Positions 36,056-46,413 of a stretch of DNA of 64,000 bases are shown in pieces. Origin of the DNA: JAJCYL01 sp965206015 (lineage in GTDB: Bacteria > Bacteroidota > Bacteroidia > Cytophagales > Cyclobacteriaceae); the NCBI GenBank assembly GCA_965206015.1, contig CBDBIW010000016.1:806001-870000 (forward strand), read 5' to 3'. Position numbers and translations under genes: made by a program. Within the stretch, counting starts at the first letter, position 1. Each line of letters begins with the position of its first letter. Under the pieces are notes generated by a model that made no database searches, was not told the origin of the DNA, and was given only the letters and a program-made list of their open reading frames with translations.

Positions 36056-36913
36056 CTATACATGATGCTTTGACCCCACCACAATACGATCCTTTCCATT
36101 GAAATCTTCAATCACTCTCACATCAATAAAGCCCCTGTCTATCATCAACTGCCTGGTTTCTTCTCCAAAGGCTTCATTTATCTCAAAATACAATTTGCCA
36201 CCTTTCTTAAGTTTAGTAACAGCCCATTCAGAGATTGTTCTGTAGAATAACAAAGGGTCGTCATCGGAGACGAACAGGGCTATTTCCGGCTCAAATTCCA
36301 GCACAATGGGTTCCATATCAACTTGCTCCAGGTCCCTGATATAGGGTGGATTACTAACGATTATATTGAGATTTTGAACTAAAGGGAAAGTATTCAAAAT
36401 ATCAGCTTCATGCAGTACCAAATTTGCATTGAGCCTATCTGCATTCGATTTGGCAGTTTTTAAGGCTGATGCACTTACATCACAGGCGTGAACTTCAGCA
36501 TTATCTAATTCAAAAGACAATGAGATGGCAATGCACCCGGACCCTGTTCCAACATCAAGAACTTTGAGTTCAGAATGCTGGTTTTCATGAACTATCAATT
36601 CGACCAACTCCTCCGTTTCCTGTCTCGGAATCATAACACTGGGATTCACATCATATTTCCTATCCCTGAACCAGGTATGCCCAAGAATGTATTGTACTGG
36701 TTCACTATTAGCCAAACGATCAAGGGTACGATTGAGCCTGTCCTGTTTTTCATTATCCAATTGGATAGGTTCATTGATAACTATATCAACGGTTCGAATA
36801 TTGAGAACCACCTCCAATAACCGGCGACTGACTGCCCTCGCCTCATCTATCTGGTAAAAAGGCGAGAGTCGGTCAATGACATCTTCTGATATATCTCCTG
36901 GCTTAATGGTCAA
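36056..36913 (-). CDS. prmC: Peptide chain release factor N5-glutamine methyltransferase
   Basis: A 285-aa enzyme with an N-terminal helical domain, SAM-binding DVGTGSGCIAI (about 120-130) and the catalytic NPPY (188-191) that holds the target glutamine. It methylates the GGQ glutamine of RF1 and RF2. Length and motifs are complete. It is divergent from ribD with a 29-bp gap that must hold both promoters. Confidence 0.95.
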   Translation of the reverse strand: MTIKPGDISEDVIDRLSPFYQIDEARAVSRRLLEVVLNIRTVDIVINEPIQLDNEKQDRLNRTLDRLANSEPVQYILGHTWFRDRKYDVNPSVMIPRQETEELVELIVHENQHSELKVLDVGTGSGCIAISLSFELDNAEVHACDVSASALKTAKSNADRLNANLVLHEADILNTFPLVQNLNIIVSNPPYIRDLEQVDMEPIVLEFEPEIALFVSDDDPLLFYRTISEWAVTKLKKGGKLYFEINEAFGEETRQLMIDRGFIDVRVIEDFNGKDRIVVGSKHHV

Positions 36914-36942
36914 GTCCTTAATTTAGCATCGAAGTGGATAGT

Positions 36943-37989
36943 ATGTACAAATATATGCAACGAGCCTTTGAACTAGCGCAGCTTGGTTTGGGAAAGGTCA
37001 GCCCCAATCCATTGGTTGGCTGTGTGATCGTCAAAAACGGGATTATTATTGGAGAAGGTTACCATCAGCAATTCGGTGGGCCTCATGCAGAGGTGAATGC
37101 CATTAATAGTGTGAAAGATTATTCATTGATTAAAGGGAGCCAGGTGATTGTTTCCCTGGAACCGTGCTCTCATTATGGCAAAACTCCACCCTGTGCAGAT
37201 TTATTGATAAAGAAAAGAGTAGGAGAAGTTTATCTCTCAAATTTTGATCCCAATCCACTGGTGGCTGGTCAAGGTGTAGAGAAATTGGGAGAAGCGGGAA
37301 TTGTAGTAAAAACAGGAGTGCTTGAGAAAGAAGGATCTTTTATCAACAGAAGGTTCTTTACCCAAATCACTAAAAAGAGACCCTATGTCATTCTTAAATG
37401 GGCTCAAACTAAAGATGGATTTCTGGCTCGTAAAAATTTTGACTCCAAATGGATCAGTGATACTTATTCCAGAAAAATTGTACACAAATGGAGAATGGAA
37501 GAGGATGCCATACTGGTTGGCACCCATACTGCTTCTTGCGATAATCCTACTTTGAACATAAGGGACTGGCCCTTTAAAGCTAAAGAGTACGATAATCAGC
37601 CAACGCGAGTTGTTATCGACAAGCAACTAAGATTGAGTACCACCCTGAATATCTTTCAAGGTGAACAACCAACAATCTGTTACAAACTGAAAGAAAACAA
37701 CACCTCCGGAAATGCGGAATATGTCAATATCGCAGATAATGAATATTTCATCGACGCATTGCTGACGGATCTTTATCGTCGAAATATCCAGTCATTAATT
37801 ATTGAGGGAGGTGCCAAGACTTTAGAATCTTTTATTCAAAAAGGCCTTTGGGATGAGGCCCGGATATTCAATTCAGAAAAACCCTTTGATGAAGGTATAC
37901 TTGCACCCAAAATTGAAGGGTTGTTGTTAAGTGAAAACAAATTGAAGGATGACCTGTTGAGTGTATTCACAAATATTAAGAATGGTTGA
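36943..37989 (+). CDS. ribD: Riboflavin biosynthesis deaminase/reductase
   Basis: A 348-aa bifunctional enzyme (ATG at 36943; an upstream GTG at 36934 is less likely). The N-terminal deaminase has the zinc site H48-A-E50 and PC75SHYGKTPPC84; the C-terminal reductase domain begins near RPYVILKWAQTKDG and ends with IIEGGAKTLESFI. It catalyses the second and third steps of riboflavin synthesis. The stop overlaps the start of the next gene by 8 nt. Confidence 0.95.
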   Translation: MYKYMQRAFELAQLGLGKVSPNPLVGCVIVKNGIIIGEGYHQQFGGPHAEVNAINSVKDYSLIKGSQVIVSLEPCSHYGKTPPCADLLIKKRVGEVYLSNFDPNPLVAGQGVEKLGEAGIVVKTGVLEKEGSFINRRFFTQITKKRPYVILKWAQTKDGFLARKNFDSKWISDTYSRKIVHKWRMEEDAILVGTHTASCDNPTLNIRDWPFKAKEYDNQPTRVVIDKQLRLSTTLNIFQGEQPTICYKLKENNTSGNAEYVNIADNEYFIDALLTDLYRRNIQSLIIEGGAKTLESFIQKGLWDEARIFNSEKPFDEGILAPKIEGLLLSENKLKDDLLSVFTNIKNG

Positions 37990-38464
37990 AGAAATAATTA
38001 TATCATCCACTAACAAAACGGAAAAATATCAGGAATTGATCCCTCAAATAGAGGCTTTGATAGAGACTGAATCCGATTTGACAGCCAATCTCGCTAATGT
38101 TTCTGCCGCTCTAAAATTTGGTATGGGATTCTTTTGGGCCGGCTTCTACATAGTTAAAGAAGATGAGCTTGTCCTTGGACCTTTTCAAGGACCTATTGCT
38201 TGCACCAGGATCAGAAAAGGCAAAGGAGTGTGTGGAAAGGCCTGGGAAAAGAATGCAGTTCTAATTGTGCCGGATGTAGATCAGTTTCTTGGTCACATTG
38301 CCTGTAACCCTGATTCAAAATCCGAAATTGTTCTTCCAATTGTAAAATGTGATGAAGTAATTGGAATTTTAGACATCGATAGTGACCAACTGGCTTCGTT
38401 TGACAAGATTGACCAACAATTTCTGGTACGGTTATGTTCATCTATTTCCGACATCTGGCCCTAA
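37982..38464 (+). CDS. Free methionine-(R)-sulfoxide reductase (GAF domain)
   Basis: A 160-aa single-GAF protein (ATG 37982, overlapping ribD). It shows FWAGFYIVKEDELVLGPFQG, three cysteines in the fRMsr pattern (Cys74 in IACTRI, Cys84 in GVCGKA, Cys108 in GHIACN) and a C-terminal GILDIDSDQLASFD. It reduces free Met-R-sulfoxide through a Cys thiol relay. Coupling to ribD may be only positional. Confidence 0.9.
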   Translation: MVEEIIISSTNKTEKYQELIPQIEALIETESDLTANLANVSAALKFGMGFFWAGFYIVKEDELVLGPFQGPIACTRIRKGKGVCGKAWEKNAVLIVPDVDQFLGHIACNPDSKSEIVLPIVKCDEVIGILDIDSDQLASFDKIDQQFLVRLCSSISDIWP

Positions 38465-38629
38465 TGTTGATTTTCAATTCAACCCTATCATCCCCTCAAG
38501 AGGGCAGTGGATTCTGCATTGATTAATGGATATCGTTAATTAATTTATCTCTACTCCTACCTCAAGGGAGGTGAAGGAGGGTGTTCAATCATTTTCTATC
38601 TTTAAATGCCAATAATATTTTAGACCAAA

Positions 38630-39157
38630 ATGTACGTAATCATATCCTGTACCAACCGAAAAGACTCAGTCACACGCAAGTTGTGTAGTATTTATGAAGA
38701 AGTGCTCTCCAGCCTGGACATAGAGTCTGAAATGATAGACCTCTGTGATCTGCCAGCTGATTACTTGGAAAGTGCTCTATATGACAACAGCGGTAAAAAC
38801 GAATATTTTAAGACATCAAGGGAGATCATGGAAGATGCAAAAAAATTCATTTTTGTGATCCCTGAATACAATGGGTCATTCCCAGGGGTTTTGAAGGCGT
38901 TTATTGACGGGCTTGAGTTTCCTACCACATTCACAGATAAGAAATCTGCCATGGTGGGATTATCTTCCGGACAACAAGGTGCAGGTTTGGCATTAAGCCA
39001 TTTGACAGATATTCTGAACTATTGTGGCACACATGTACTTGCCTTTAAACCCAAATTGTCAAACATCGATGATAATATGAATATGACAGAGAAGATGCTC
39101 AGTGACAAATACCTTGGCTTTATTAAAAAGCAGGCCGAGCAATTTGTTAAGTTCTAA
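38630..39157 (+). CDS. NADPH-dependent FMN reductase family protein
   Basis: A 175-aa flavodoxin-fold protein with IISCTNRKDSVTR at the FMN-phosphate loop, the diagnostic PEYNGSFPGVLKAFIDGL (about 83-100) and GLSSGQQGAG. It reduces FMN, quinones or similar acceptors in the cytosol. It converges with ftsZ, sharing the last 4 nt. Confidence 0.9.
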   Translation: MYVIISCTNRKDSVTRKLCSIYEEVLSSLDIESEMIDLCDLPADYLESALYDNSGKNEYFKTSREIMEDAKKFIFVIPEYNGSFPGVLKAFIDGLEFPTTFTDKKSAMVGLSSGQQGAGLALSHLTDILNYCGTHVLAFKPKLSNIDDNMNMTEKMLSDKYLGFIKKQAEQFVKF

Positions 39158-40665
39158 TCCACGTTATCATGCAGGAATTTATTATTTCCCAGAATCTTAT
39201 TATCATCAGTTAAATTAAACTTGGACAAGTTCTTTTCAGAAGAATGAGGAACTTCCTGTAATCTTACCTTTTTCCTTTGGTAAGCTGGAATTTCTAGTTT
39301 CTCTTTGAATGTTGCGGCATCAATATCGGCCGGATGCTTTAATTCCTGTAATTTTTGCCTACGGTCTTCCGCTTGTTGTTTTAACTCGGATTCCCGATTC
39401 TGAGGGTTTGCCATTCCAGACAATTCCTCTATTTCCTCATCATCTTCTAAGTCGGATTTATTAACAATCCCATACTCATCTCCAATTTCAAATAAGATAT
39501 GTTCTTCCTCTTGCTCCTCAACAGTCTCTTCCTTTGGAGATTCAAAAGCATATCCCTTTTCTGAGGTGCTTTCATTCTGGTCCTTTTCAACCCGGGGCAC
39601 TTTTTTCTCTTCAAAAATAGGGATCTGCCTGGTTGACTCCAGGTCGTAAACCTTTCGCTCATTGCTGCCAAAATTCATTGCGGCCCCTTCTGTCACTTCA
39701 AAACCAGTGGCAATAACAGTTACCCGAATATTCTCACCCAGGTCACTATCAATACCATGACCAAATATCACATCTGTTTCATCCCCAGCACTATCTTGCA
39801 TGAAATCAGTTATTTGAGCGAGTTCATCCATTTGTAATTCCGCCTCTTCTCCAGAAATAATGGATAGCAGGATTTTCTTAGCCCCAAGTATATTCTTGTT
39901 GTTTAATAGGGGTGATGAAATAGCCATTTCAGCAGCTCTTTGAGCCCTGTCTTCACCAGATACTGAGGCAGATCCCATGACCGCTGCCCCTGAGTTTTCC
40001 ATCACGCTTCTCACATCTTCGAAATCAACATTAACATAACCAGGGACGGTGATAATCTCGGCAATCCCCTTGGCCGCAGTTGTCAGTACATTATCTGCCT
40101 GACCAAAAGCCTCCCTAATTGGCAGGTTACCATGAACCTCTCTGAGTTTATCGTTTAGAATGACTAAGACAGTATCACAATACTGCTTTAATTCGTTAAT
40201 ACCCTCTTTAGCAGAAGCCATCTTCTTTTTTCCTTCAAAAGAAAATGGAGAAGTAACTATCCCAACGGTCAGGATGTCCAGCTCTCTTGCTACCTGCGCT
40301 ATAATAGGAGTTGCACCTGTTCCAGTGCCACCTCCCATACCCGCGGTAATAAACACCATCCGGGTCCCGTCACTGAGCAATTCACGTACGTCTTCCTTAC
40401 TTTCTAAAGCAGCATTTCGTCCCACTTCAGGGTTTGCACCGGCCCCTAGTCCCTCAGTAAGATTGATCCCAAGCTGAATCCGTTTAGTTATGGGACTGCT
40501 TTCAAGTGCCTGCAAGTCTGTATTGCAGATTACAAATTCCACGTCGTTAATCCCCTGGTTGAACATGTGATTTACGGCATTACTTCCGCCGCCACCAACA
40601 CCAATTACCTTGATAATGGATTTGTGATGAGATGGCAGATCGAATTGATACGCTTTTTCTGTCAT
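39154..40665 (-). CDS. ftsZ: Cell division protein FtsZ
   Basis: A 503-aa tubulin-like GTPase: GVGGGGSNAVNHM (22-34), the tubulin signature GGGTGTG (111-117) and the T7-loop region. The globular domain (to about residue 330) is followed by a long acidic/charged linker (about 340-480) typical of Bacteroidota. Last gene of the dcw cluster, 11 nt after ftsA. It builds the division ring. Confidence 0.98.
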   Translation of the reverse strand: MTEKAYQFDLPSHHKSIIKVIGVGGGGSNAVNHMFNQGINDVEFVICNTDLQALESSPITKRIQLGINLTEGLGAGANPEVGRNAALESKEDVRELLSDGTRMVFITAGMGGGTGTGATPIIAQVARELDILTVGIVTSPFSFEGKKKMASAKEGINELKQYCDTVLVILNDKLREVHGNLPIREAFGQADNVLTTAAKGIAEIITVPGYVNVDFEDVRSVMENSGAAVMGSASVSGEDRAQRAAEMAISSPLLNNKNILGAKKILLSIISGEEAELQMDELAQITDFMQDSAGDETDVIFGHGIDSDLGENIRVTVIATGFEVTEGAAMNFGSNERKVYDLESTRQIPIFEEKKVPRVEKDQNESTSEKGYAFESPKEETVEEQEEEHILFEIGDEYGIVNKSDLEDDEEIEELSGMANPQNRESELKQQAEDRRQKLQELKHPADIDAATFKEKLEIPAYQRKKVRLQEVPHSSEKNLSKFNLTDDNKILGNNKFLHDNVD

Positions 40666-40676
40666 GATTTTATTGT

Positions 40677-41990
40677 TTAGCTATTACTTTTTGGCTGATA
40701 ATCTTCTTTTTCATCTATGTCGTCAATCAAAAGACCTTTAGTCTTTTCAAGGATTTTCTTGAAAAAGTTTTCTTCATTAATTACCTTTTGACGAACATTT
40801 CTGTCCTTGAATTCATTGTATTTATTTTCTCGGTCATCGAGACCCATAAATCCTGATAACACCAATCCAACTGTAGTTGCGTACATAGGGCTCTTTACCT
40901 CTTCAACTTTTGTTTTTCCGAGATGTTCATTTGGATACCCCACCCTCACATCCATGCCTGCCATGTATTCAATGAGTTGCTGAAGGTTCTGTAACTGTGC
41001 TCCACCTCCAGTCACTACAATACCACCAGCCAGTTTGTTTTCATATCCAGACAGGATGATCTGTGAATGAACCATTTCAATAATTTCGTCCATTCTAGCC
41101 TCTATTACATGGGCAAGATTCTTAACTGCAATTTCCTTTGGTGGTCGTCCTTTTAGACCTGGAATAGAAACGATTTCATTAAGACTAGCTTTTTCTGAAA
41201 TTGCTTTCCCAAATCTAGTTTTCAATAATTCAGCTTGTGGTTCAAGTACACCGCATCCCTGTTTGATATCATTGGTGATGATATTTCCGCCAAATGGTAT
41301 GACTTCAGTATGCCTGATAATGTTTTCATGGAAAATGGCAATATCAGTTGTACCTCCACCAATATCTACTAAGCAAATACCGGCCTCTTTCTCCTCATCA
41401 CTAAGTACTGAAAGGCTTGATGCCAAGGGTTCAAGTATCAGATTCTCTATTTCAAGATCGGCCCTTTTTACACACTTATAAATGTTGTTAATAGCATTAG
41501 TTTGTGCGGTAATGATGTGAAAATCAGCCTCGATTTTTACACCAGACATACCCACTGGGTCTTTTATACCCTCTTCATAATCAATGGTATAACTTTGGGG
41601 CATGACATGGATAATCTCGCTGCCAGGTGGAATAACAATCCTGTACATGTCATTGGTCAATCTATTTACATCCTCAACTGTAATCTCTTCATCAGTTGAC
41701 GTCCGGGTGATTGACCCGTGATGAATAGCACTTTTAATGTGTTGTCCTGCAATTCCAACATTGACCACTTTTATATTGATACCAGCTTGATTCTCAGCTT
41801 CGACTACAGCTCTTTGGATCGCTTTTATTGTCTTGTCAATGTTGGTAACAATGCCTCTAATAACTCCGTCGGAAACCGCCTTACCCATACCAAGTACCTC
41901 CAACTTTCCATATTCATTCTTCCTGCCAACAATAGCACATATCTTAGTCGTCCCAATATCAAGACCAACAATAATTTTACCTTCTTCCAT
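40677..41990 (-). CDS. ftsA: Cell division protein FtsA
   Basis: A 437-aa actin-like ATPase with VGLDIGTTKICAIVGR, VVNVGIAGQHI, DIGGGTTDIAIF and GGIVVTGGGAQLQNLQQL. The C-terminal tail has a lysine-rich amphipathic stretch (FFKKILEKTKGLLI) likely to bind the membrane. It tethers FtsZ filaments and recruits late division proteins. Confidence 0.97.
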   Translation of the reverse strand: MEEGKIIVGLDIGTTKICAIVGRKNEYGKLEVLGMGKAVSDGVIRGIVTNIDKTIKAIQRAVVEAENQAGINIKVVNVGIAGQHIKSAIHHGSITRTSTDEEITVEDVNRLTNDMYRIVIPPGSEIIHVMPQSYTIDYEEGIKDPVGMSGVKIEADFHIITAQTNAINNIYKCVKRADLEIENLILEPLASSLSVLSDEEKEAGICLVDIGGGTTDIAIFHENIIRHTEVIPFGGNIITNDIKQGCGVLEPQAELLKTRFGKAISEKASLNEIVSIPGLKGRPPKEIAVKNLAHVIEARMDEIIEMVHSQIILSGYENKLAGGIVVTGGGAQLQNLQQLIEYMAGMDVRVGYPNEHLGKTKVEEVKSPMYATTVGLVLSGFMGLDDRENKYNEFKDRNVRQKVINEENFFKKILEKTKGLLIDDIDEKEDYQPKSNS

Positions 41991-42001
41991 TTTATTTATG
42001 G

Positions 42002-42769
42002 TTATTCGCAGATGATTTGATTGTCATATTTTACACTTACCCGATCATAGCTATTCCAGCCTTGAGCGGGTAATATTTCTTTATAGAAAACTCTCAGCTT
42101 CTTAAGCTTTTCGCTAATTTTTTCCGGATACCCAAAATCAATAATTTGCCTCGTTACCTGGGGCTGAATGGTGATTTCCCCATGCTTGTCAATAGTCAAG
42201 CTCGCAATTTGGGCTTTCCAAAATTCATTGCGCTGTATCTCTGACAGCAGTTTGAACAGTTGATTTCCATAGGCAGTTTTAGTAATGAAACCTGCACCAG
42301 TCAACGTTTGATTATCCATTTCAACCAAGGGAACTCTGGCAGTATATTTATCCGATTCAGGTACAATTTCACCAGATTCAGTAATGTAAAAGTCATCACT
42401 AGAATTACTGAATATTCGCGCAATGGGTCTTTTCTGTTTAACTTCCACTGAAATGACTCCCCGTAAATCACGGTATACCTGAGCGTCTTCAACATAAGGA
42501 TGCTTTTCAATATTTATTTCCAATTGACGCAAGTCAACGTCATTTAGAAACGATCCCGTAACATAGTCTCTCTCACCACCATTCATCAACTCCGTTATTT
42601 CGTTTTTTTCAACAAAGTAATTTTCATAGGTATTGTCAATCACTACCTGAACACCTTGAGAAGTTCTAAATCCCTGACGTCCGAAACTGAAGGCAATACT
42701 GGTCACCAGCACCATTACAAGTCCTCCAATTTGGATGTACTTTTTTATATCAACTGTTAACCGCATCAT
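42002..42769 (-). CDS. ftsQ: Cell division protein FtsQ/DivIB
   Basis: A 255-aa bitopic membrane protein: short cytoplasmic N-terminus, one TM helix (about 15-32), POTRA-like domain (about 40-115, ending VYRDLRGVISVEVKQKRPIA) and beta domain. Weak conservation, but position between murC and ftsA and topology are diagnostic. It overlaps murC by 20 nt. Confidence 0.88.
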   Translation of the reverse strand: MMRLTVDIKKYIQIGGLVMVLVTSIAFSFGRQGFRTSQGVQVVIDNTYENYFVEKNEITELMNGGERDYVTGSFLNDVDLRQLEINIEKHPYVEDAQVYRDLRGVISVEVKQKRPIARIFSNSSDDFYITESGEIVPESDKYTARVPLVEMDNQTLTGAGFITKTAYGNQLFKLLSEIQRNEFWKAQIASLTIDKHGEITIQPQVTRQIIDFGYPEKISEKLKKLRVFYKEILPAQGWNSYDRVSVKYDNQIICE

Positions 42770-44159
42770 ATTTTACTTCAAGAGTCCTTTTTATTGGCAA
42801 CACTAATTGGTCAATATCCCCTGCTCCAATTGTTGCAACAATTTCCAATTCTGATTCTTTCACGAAATCAAGGATATCCTCTTTTAACATTAACCGGCCC
42901 TTTTCTCCGCCCATTATATCAAGTATCATTTGGCTATCAACTCCTTCAATAGGCAGCTCTCTTGCCGGATATACAGGAATTAATACAACCTCATCTGCCA
43001 GAAGTAAGCTTTCTGAGAAACCATCCGCAAAATCTCTTGTTCTTGTATATAAATGCGGTTGAAAAATGGCCGTTATCTTCTTACTGGGATAAAGCTCTCT
43101 CAATGCCGAAAGAAAGGACCTGATCTCTTCCGGATGGTGTGCATAGTCATCAATATAAGTGACAGTCTCTGTCTTCAGAATGTATTCAAATCTTCGTTTA
43201 ACACCTTGATATGAAGAAATAGCTGACTTAATCTTTTCATTATCTATGCCAATTTCCAGTGCAACACTTATGGCAGCTATCGCATTTTCGACGTTGTGAC
43301 GACCAGGAAAATGAAGAAAGATGTTTTCAATTATTCTTGTTGGAGAGATATAGTCAAATACAAAAGCTTCGTTATCGACTCTAAGATTTTCTGTGTGAAT
43401 CTCTGACTTGGTAATGTCATATTGAGAATAGGGTAAGGTACTGAGTCTTTCAACCTCCAATTCCGTAGCCACCCTTTCCTGGATAAAGAACTTTCCGTTA
43501 TCAGATATCTTGCCAATGAAATCTCTGAAAGACTGTTTTAATTGATCTCCATCACCATAAATATCAAGGTGATCGGGGTCAGCGGCTGTCACCACCGCCA
43601 AATCAGGGTTTAATCTAAGAAAGGATCTGTCAAACTCGTCCGCTTCCACCACTACTATCACATTTTCGTCATCATTTTCTGGCAGAATGAGATTTGAATT
43701 ATAGTTAGTCATAATGCCTCCTACAAATGCTGCACAATTCTTACCAGAAGAATTAAGAATATGTGCGATGATGGATGTGGTAGATGTTTTACCATGAGTT
43801 CCAGCAACTGCAATCGTATAATGATTGGAAGTTATCATGCCCAAAACTTCCGATCGCTTATAAATATTGAAGTTAAGCTTCTTCAAGTGATTAAATTCCC
43901 TATGATCTGGTGGGATGGCAGGGGTGTAAATAATCAGGCTTTTAACCTGGTCTTCCAAAATTTCTTTATTAATAAGTTTGGGGTCGTCATCAAAATGAAT
44001 GGCAATACCCTCCTCGATTAATTTTATGGTAAGCGGTGTTTCCGTTTTATCATATCCGGAAACTGCCATACCCCTGCTATTAAACCACCGTGCGAGTGTG
44101 CTCATTCCGATTCCTCCAATTCCTAAAAAATAGACCCTATGTATATCAGTTAAATTCAA
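42750..44159 (-). CDS. murC: UDP-N-acetylmuramate--L-alanine ligase
   Basis: A 469-aa Mur ligase: N-terminal VYFLGIGGIGMSTLARWF, ATP loop AGTHGKTSTTSI (about 116-127), central DPDHLDIYG and C-terminal DDYAHHPEEI. It adds L-Ala to UDP-MurNAc in the cytosol. It overlaps murG by 4 nt. Confidence 0.97.
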   Translation of the reverse strand: MNLTDIHRVYFLGIGGIGMSTLARWFNSRGMAVSGYDKTETPLTIKLIEEGIAIHFDDDPKLINKEILEDQVKSLIIYTPAIPPDHREFNHLKKLNFNIYKRSEVLGMITSNHYTIAVAGTHGKTSTTSIIAHILNSSGKNCAAFVGGIMTNYNSNLILPENDDENVIVVVEADEFDRSFLRLNPDLAVVTAADPDHLDIYGDGDQLKQSFRDFIGKISDNGKFFIQERVATELEVERLSTLPYSQYDITKSEIHTENLRVDNEAFVFDYISPTRIIENIFLHFPGRHNVENAIAAISVALEIGIDNEKIKSAISSYQGVKRRFEYILKTETVTYIDDYAHHPEEIRSFLSALRELYPSKKITAIFQPHLYTRTRDFADGFSESLLLADEVVLIPVYPARELPIEGVDSQMILDIMGGEKGRLMLKEDILDFVKESELEIVATIGAGDIDQLVLPIKRTLEVKYDAVNS

Positions 44160-45265
44160 GCCGCAATTAGTTTAATGACTTCATCTGCGATATCAGCGGC
44201 GGCAGTTGGTTTTGCCAATTGCTTAATGTTATTACTCAACGTTTGTTTTTGGCTACCATTTCTAAATAGCTTAATCACTTCTTCAGACAAATTCTTAACA
44301 GCTTCCTTGTCAGGAATCATTAACGCCGCATTTTTGTTGACCAAAGCCATTGCATTTTTCGTCTGGTGGTCCTCTGCAACATTGGGTGACGGAATAAATA
44401 TCACTGGTTTCCCGACCAGGCATAACTCCGAAATGGCTAAAGCACCAGCTCTGGAAACAACAACATCAGCGATCGCATAAGCCAAATCCATCTCATCGAT
44501 AAATTCAGAGATCTTAACCTTACTCAAGTCCATCTTTTTAGTCCTGACAATCATCTCCTTGTAATACAGCTTGCCAGTTTGCCAATAAACTTGTACGCCT
44601 GCCTCAATGAGTGCAGACAAGCTATCTATCATCGCTTCATTGATTGTTCTGGCCCCAAGGCTTCCACCTAAGACCAACAAAGTATTTTGCTGGCTAGAAA
44701 AACCAAATCTTTCCAAAGCTCTCAACCTTTTTGAATCAGTATTTAGGAAATCTTCCCTCACCGGATTTCCTGTGTATACTATCTTACTTTTTGGAAAGAA
44801 CTTTTCCATTCCAGAGTAACTCACACAAATCTTTTGAACTTTTTTACTCAACCACTTATTGGCCAAACCAGCATAAGAGTTTTGTTCTTGTAATAAAGCT
44901 GGTATGTTCTTCATTCTAGCTGCATAAACAAGCGGTCCGCTTGCATATCCACCAACACCAACTACCACGTCCGGTTTGAAGTATTTGATGATACTTAAGC
45001 TTCTAAGAATACTTGAAATAAGCTTGAAAGGGAAAATGAGGTGGTCAAATGATAGTTTTCTTTGCATTCCACTGATCCAAAGGCCTTCAATTTCATACCC
45101 GGCTTCAGGTACTTTTTCCATCTCCATCTTACCCTTAGCTCCTACAAAAAGAATGTCAGTGTTAGCCTTCTCTTTAAGAGAATTTGCGATGGCCAAAGCA
45201 GGATAAATATGCCCCCCAGAGCCTCCTCCGGTTACAATAACGCGATATGGTCTTTCGCTAGTCAT
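44156..45265 (-). CDS. murG: UDP-GlcNAc transferase making lipid II
   Basis: A 369-aa GT28 enzyme with the glycine-rich GGGSGGHIYPALAIA (12-26), VGVGGYASGP and a C-terminal GALAISELCLVGKPVIFIP donor site. It converts lipid I to lipid II on the inner face of the cytoplasmic membrane. It overlaps ftsW by 4 nt. Confidence 0.97.
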   Translation of the reverse strand: MTSERPYRVIVTGGGSGGHIYPALAIANSLKEKANTDILFVGAKGKMEMEKVPEAGYEIEGLWISGMQRKLSFDHLIFPFKLISSILRSLSIIKYFKPDVVVGVGGYASGPLVYAARMKNIPALLQEQNSYAGLANKWLSKKVQKICVSYSGMEKFFPKSKIVYTGNPVREDFLNTDSKRLRALERFGFSSQQNTLLVLGGSLGARTINEAMIDSLSALIEAGVQVYWQTGKLYYKEMIVRTKKMDLSKVKISEFIDEMDLAYAIADVVVSRAGALAISELCLVGKPVIFIPSPNVAEDHQTKNAMALVNKNAALMIPDKEAVKNLSEEVIKLFRNGSQKQTLSNNIKQLAKPTAAADIADEVIKLIAA

Positions 45266-46413
45266 GCGGCAACTGACATGTTTTTAATTTCCTTATATTC
45301 CTGTACTTCTCCATCAAATTCCTCTCTACTGATACTGAGAATTATGCCTACTGCAATGCCCGTGAATAATTGTGAGGTCCCTCCCATACTAACCAGAGGT
45401 AGTGTCAGTCCGGTAATGGGAAGTAGTCCAACGGCCACGCCCATATTTACTATTGCCTGAAGTACAAGTGCCAAACTCAACCCTGCCGATAGTAAACCAC
45501 CATAGGCACTTTCACTATTAACTACTGCTCTCATACCTCTATACAATAGGCACAAGTAGAGCATGAGAATAAACCCAGCCCCAATTAATCCGTACTCCTC
45601 CGTAACAACGGCATAAATAAAATCTGAATATGAGTGAGGCAGAAAAGTGGTCTGATCACTATTCCCAGGGCCTTTTCCAGCTATTCCACCATTTGCAATG
45701 GCAATAAAAGATTGTTCGGCCTGATAAGGAATTTTACTGCCATTTATAAAACTGTCTATTCTACTAGTCACAGTTCCCCACCGCTGACCAACTGTCATAG
45801 CTACTGAACCGGCTAAAGCTCCGATAACGAGGAGCATGGCAAGATATTGAACAGGCACCCGTCCAATGAACATTACAATCATACAGATAATGAAGAGCAA
45901 CAGTGCTGTCGATACATTGGTTAAAGCGATAAGTCCGCAAATTGTACCACACCACAGCAATATTGGAATCAAAGATTCTTTTATATCTGCGATGTTTTGC
46001 TGTCTGCGGGATAGCATGCTCGCCATCGTTACTATTAGTGCTAGTTTGGCCAGGTCAGAAGGTTGAAAAGCTTGATTTAAAAGTGGAATAGTAATCCAAC
46101 GAGAAGCTTCATTGATATTAACCCCGAATTTCCAGGTGTAGACCAATAGGGGTACAGAAATCCATAAAGCCAATCTGCACAATTTTGCATAATATCGATA
46201 ATCAATTTTATGCGTGATCCACATTGCTCCCAGGCTGAGCAACACTAAAAATGAGTGCTTCAGGAGATAATATTCCGTATTTCCGTTAGCCGTTTTATAC
46301 GCCAAAGTACTCGTAGCACTATAGACAACAAGCAAACTGACAATTGAGAGCAGTATGACAATTGACCAAATTACTCTGTCCCCGTTTAAATATTTCTCTG
46401 ACCAATCTTTCAT
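45262..46413 (-). CDS. ftsW: Septal peptidoglycan polymerase FtsW (SEDS family)
   Basis: A 383-aa polytopic membrane protein of the SEDS family: about ten TM helices, GASRWITIPL-like ASRWITI, FQPSDLAKLALI, and the C-terminal PITGLTLPLVSMGGTSQLF. It polymerises lipid II together with the FtsI transpeptidase encoded in the same cluster. Confidence 0.96.
   Translation of the reverse strand: MKDWSEKYLNGDRVIWSIVILLSIVSLLVVYSATSTLAYKTANGNTEYYLLKHSFLVLLSLGAMWITHKIDYRYYAKLCRLALWISVPLLVYTWKFGVNINEASRWITIPLLNQAFQPSDLAKLALIVTMASMLSRRQQNIADIKESLIPILLWCGTICGLIALTNVSTALLLFIICMIVMFIGRVPVQYLAMLLVIGALAGSVAMTVGQRWGTVTSRIDSFINGSKIPYQAEQSFIAIANGGIAGKGPGNSDQTTFLPHSYSDFIYAVVTEEYGLIGAGFILMLYLCLLYRGMRAVVNSESAYGGLLSAGLSLALVLQAIVNMGVAVGLLPITGLTLPLVSMGGTSQLFTGIAVGIILSISREEFDGEVQEYKEIKNMSVAA

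Noticed and set aside
36914..36942. FMN riboswitch before ribD
   Set aside because: The prmC-ribD gap is only 29 bp, too short for the RFN element, and none of its conserved segments is present.
38465..38629. ACCTC-AAGG-GAGGT hairpin as a terminator after the GAF-domain gene
   Set aside because: Only a 5-bp stem without a T-run; not enough support.
41718..42020. 100-codon plus-strand frame opposite ftsA, and similar long frames opposite murG, ftsI and the sortilin-like gene
   Set aside because: Antisense shadows of well-supported genes, with no family-like sequence.
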